Below, one piece after another: positions 6,720-7,181 of a stretch of DNA of 7,181 nt (position 1 is the first letter of the stretch; the number at the start of each line of letters is the position of its first letter). Under the pieces are notes generated by a model. It searched no databases. It saw only the letters and a program-made list of their open reading frames with translations, and had not been told where the DNA came from. Source of the DNA: RGIG3009 sp964490085 (GTDB lineage: Bacteria; Bacillota; Clostridia; Oscillospirales; Acutalibacteraceae); assembly GCA_964490085.1 (NCBI GenBank), contig CAZBAO010000073.1, forward strand, positions 1 through 7,181. The letters run 5' to 3'. The position numbers and the translations under genes were made by a program.

Positions 6720-7144
6720 AAGTGTATATCGTAAACGGGCCGAACTTAAACATGCTGGGTATCCGCGAGCCGGATATTTACGGCAGGCACACCTATGAGG
6801 ATCTCGTGAACGAGCTGACGGCATACTGCGCCGAAAAAGGTGTTGAGCCCATCTTCGTACAATCCAACCACGAGGGTGAACTTGTCACGGCGATCCAGAA
6901 CGCCTATTTTGAACAAGCGGACGGCATCGTCATCAATCCCGCGGCGTATACCCACACCAGCGTGGCGCTTTTGGACGCGCTCAAGGCGATCGCTTTGCCT
7001 GCGGTGGAAGTACATCTTTCGGATGTCAGCAGCCGTGAGGATTTCCGCCAGATCTCCTACGTGCGCGAGGCGTGCATTGCCACGATCAGCGGCAAGGGCT
7101 TCGACGGTTACAAAGAAGCCATCGACGTATTGTTGCAAAAATAA
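6716..7144 (+). CDS. aroQ: 3-dehydroquinate dehydratase, type II
   Basis: A 142-residue enzyme of typical type II length that dehydrates 3-dehydroquinate to 3-dehydroshikimate, step three of the shikimate pathway. Relatives are dodecamers with a flavodoxin-like fold. The N-terminus KVYIVNGPNLNMLGIREPDIYG (residues 2-23) holds conserved Asn10 and Arg17 and the catalytic Tyr22. QSNHEGELV (49-57), INPAAYTHTSVALLDAL (73-89, with Asn74 and His80), VEVHLSD (97-103, with catalytic His100) and REDFR (107-111) follow in the expected order. Two small differences from the common motifs are NPAAYTH instead of NPGAYTH and HLSD instead of HLSN. The start at 6716 overlaps the aroE-aroK stop in an ATGA junction. 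It is the last gene of the visible operon, followed by a hairpin 14 bases after the stop. Confidence 0.96.
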   Translation: MKVYIVNGPNLNMLGIREPDIYGRHTYEDLVNELTAYCAEKGVEPIFVQSNHEGELVTAIQNAYFEQADGIVINPAAYTHTSVALLDALKAIALPAVEVHLSDVSSREDFRQISYVREACIATISGKGFDGYKEAIDVLLQK

Positions 7145-7158
7145 ACCGTATTCGCACA

Positions 7159-7181
7159 GCCGAAGAACGTTGTTCGTCGGC
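7159..7181 (+). terminator. Hairpin after aroQ, probable operon terminator cut by the window edge
   Basis: GCCGAAGAAC (7159-7168) and GTTCGTCGGC (7172-7181) pair over ten positions with a single A-G mismatch (7164/7176) and a GTT loop. The stem follows the last gene by 14 bases, where an intrinsic terminator would stand. The window stops at the last stem base, so the T-tract that would prove it cannot be seen. The remaining bases 7145-7158 hold nothing recognisable. Confidence 0.55.

Noticed and set aside
1..7181. A new defence, mobile or otherwise undescribed system
   Set aside because: Every stretch over 40 bases is covered by a recognisable aromatic biosynthesis gene; there is no repeat array, transposase, integrase or unknown open frame with support.

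Overview
The window is a single, densely packed, forward-strand operon for aromatic amino acid biosynthesis. It reads, in order: the 3' end of aroF (DAHP synthase), tyrA (prephenate dehydrogenase), aroB, aroA, aroC, pheA (chorismate mutase/prephenate dehydratase with an ACT domain), an aroE-aroK gene fusion (shikimate dehydrogenase plus shikimate kinase in one chain) and aroQ (type II dehydroquinase). A hairpin that may be the operon terminator sits on the right edge. I see no RNA gene, mobile element, CRISPR array, transporter or unknown gene.

The organism is most likely a moderately GC-rich Clostridia member (Firmicutes), perhaps of the Oscillospiraceae/Ruminococcaceae group. This is inferred from the type I-beta DAHP synthase, the P-protein type and its LESRP ACT motif, the compact AroE with a shortened NADP loop, purine-rich AGAGG/AAGGAG ribosome sites, and use of a TTG start. 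I cannot fix genus or species from the sequence alone.

Layout: aroF ends at 164 and tyrA begins at 161. tyrA (to 1009) overlaps aroB (996-2036) by 14 bases. aroB overlaps aroA (2033-3304) by 4, and aroA overlaps aroC (3277-4338) by 28. A 12-base gap carries the pheA ribosome site and leads to a TTG start at 4351. pheA (to 5493) overlaps aroE-aroK (5490-6719) by 4, and that gene overlaps aroQ (6716-7144) by 4. There is no room for an internal intergenic promoter; any promoter or leader control lies left of the window.

Together the genes encode every step from DAHP formation (AroF) through dehydroquinate (AroB), dehydroshikimate (AroQ), shikimate and shikimate 3-phosphate (AroE-AroK), EPSP (AroA) and chorismate (AroC). 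They then lead to prephenate and phenylpyruvate (PheA) and to 4-hydroxyphenylpyruvate (TyrA). Only the final aminotransferase is absent. Most catalytic residues that I could place are present, so the genes look functional.

I do not find a previously undescribed system here. The most notable points are the AroE-AroK fusion, the single-transcript pathway with coupled junctions, a perfect 18-base palindrome inside aroE, a strong hairpin just inside aroB, and many CGATCG sites that all sit in one codon register.
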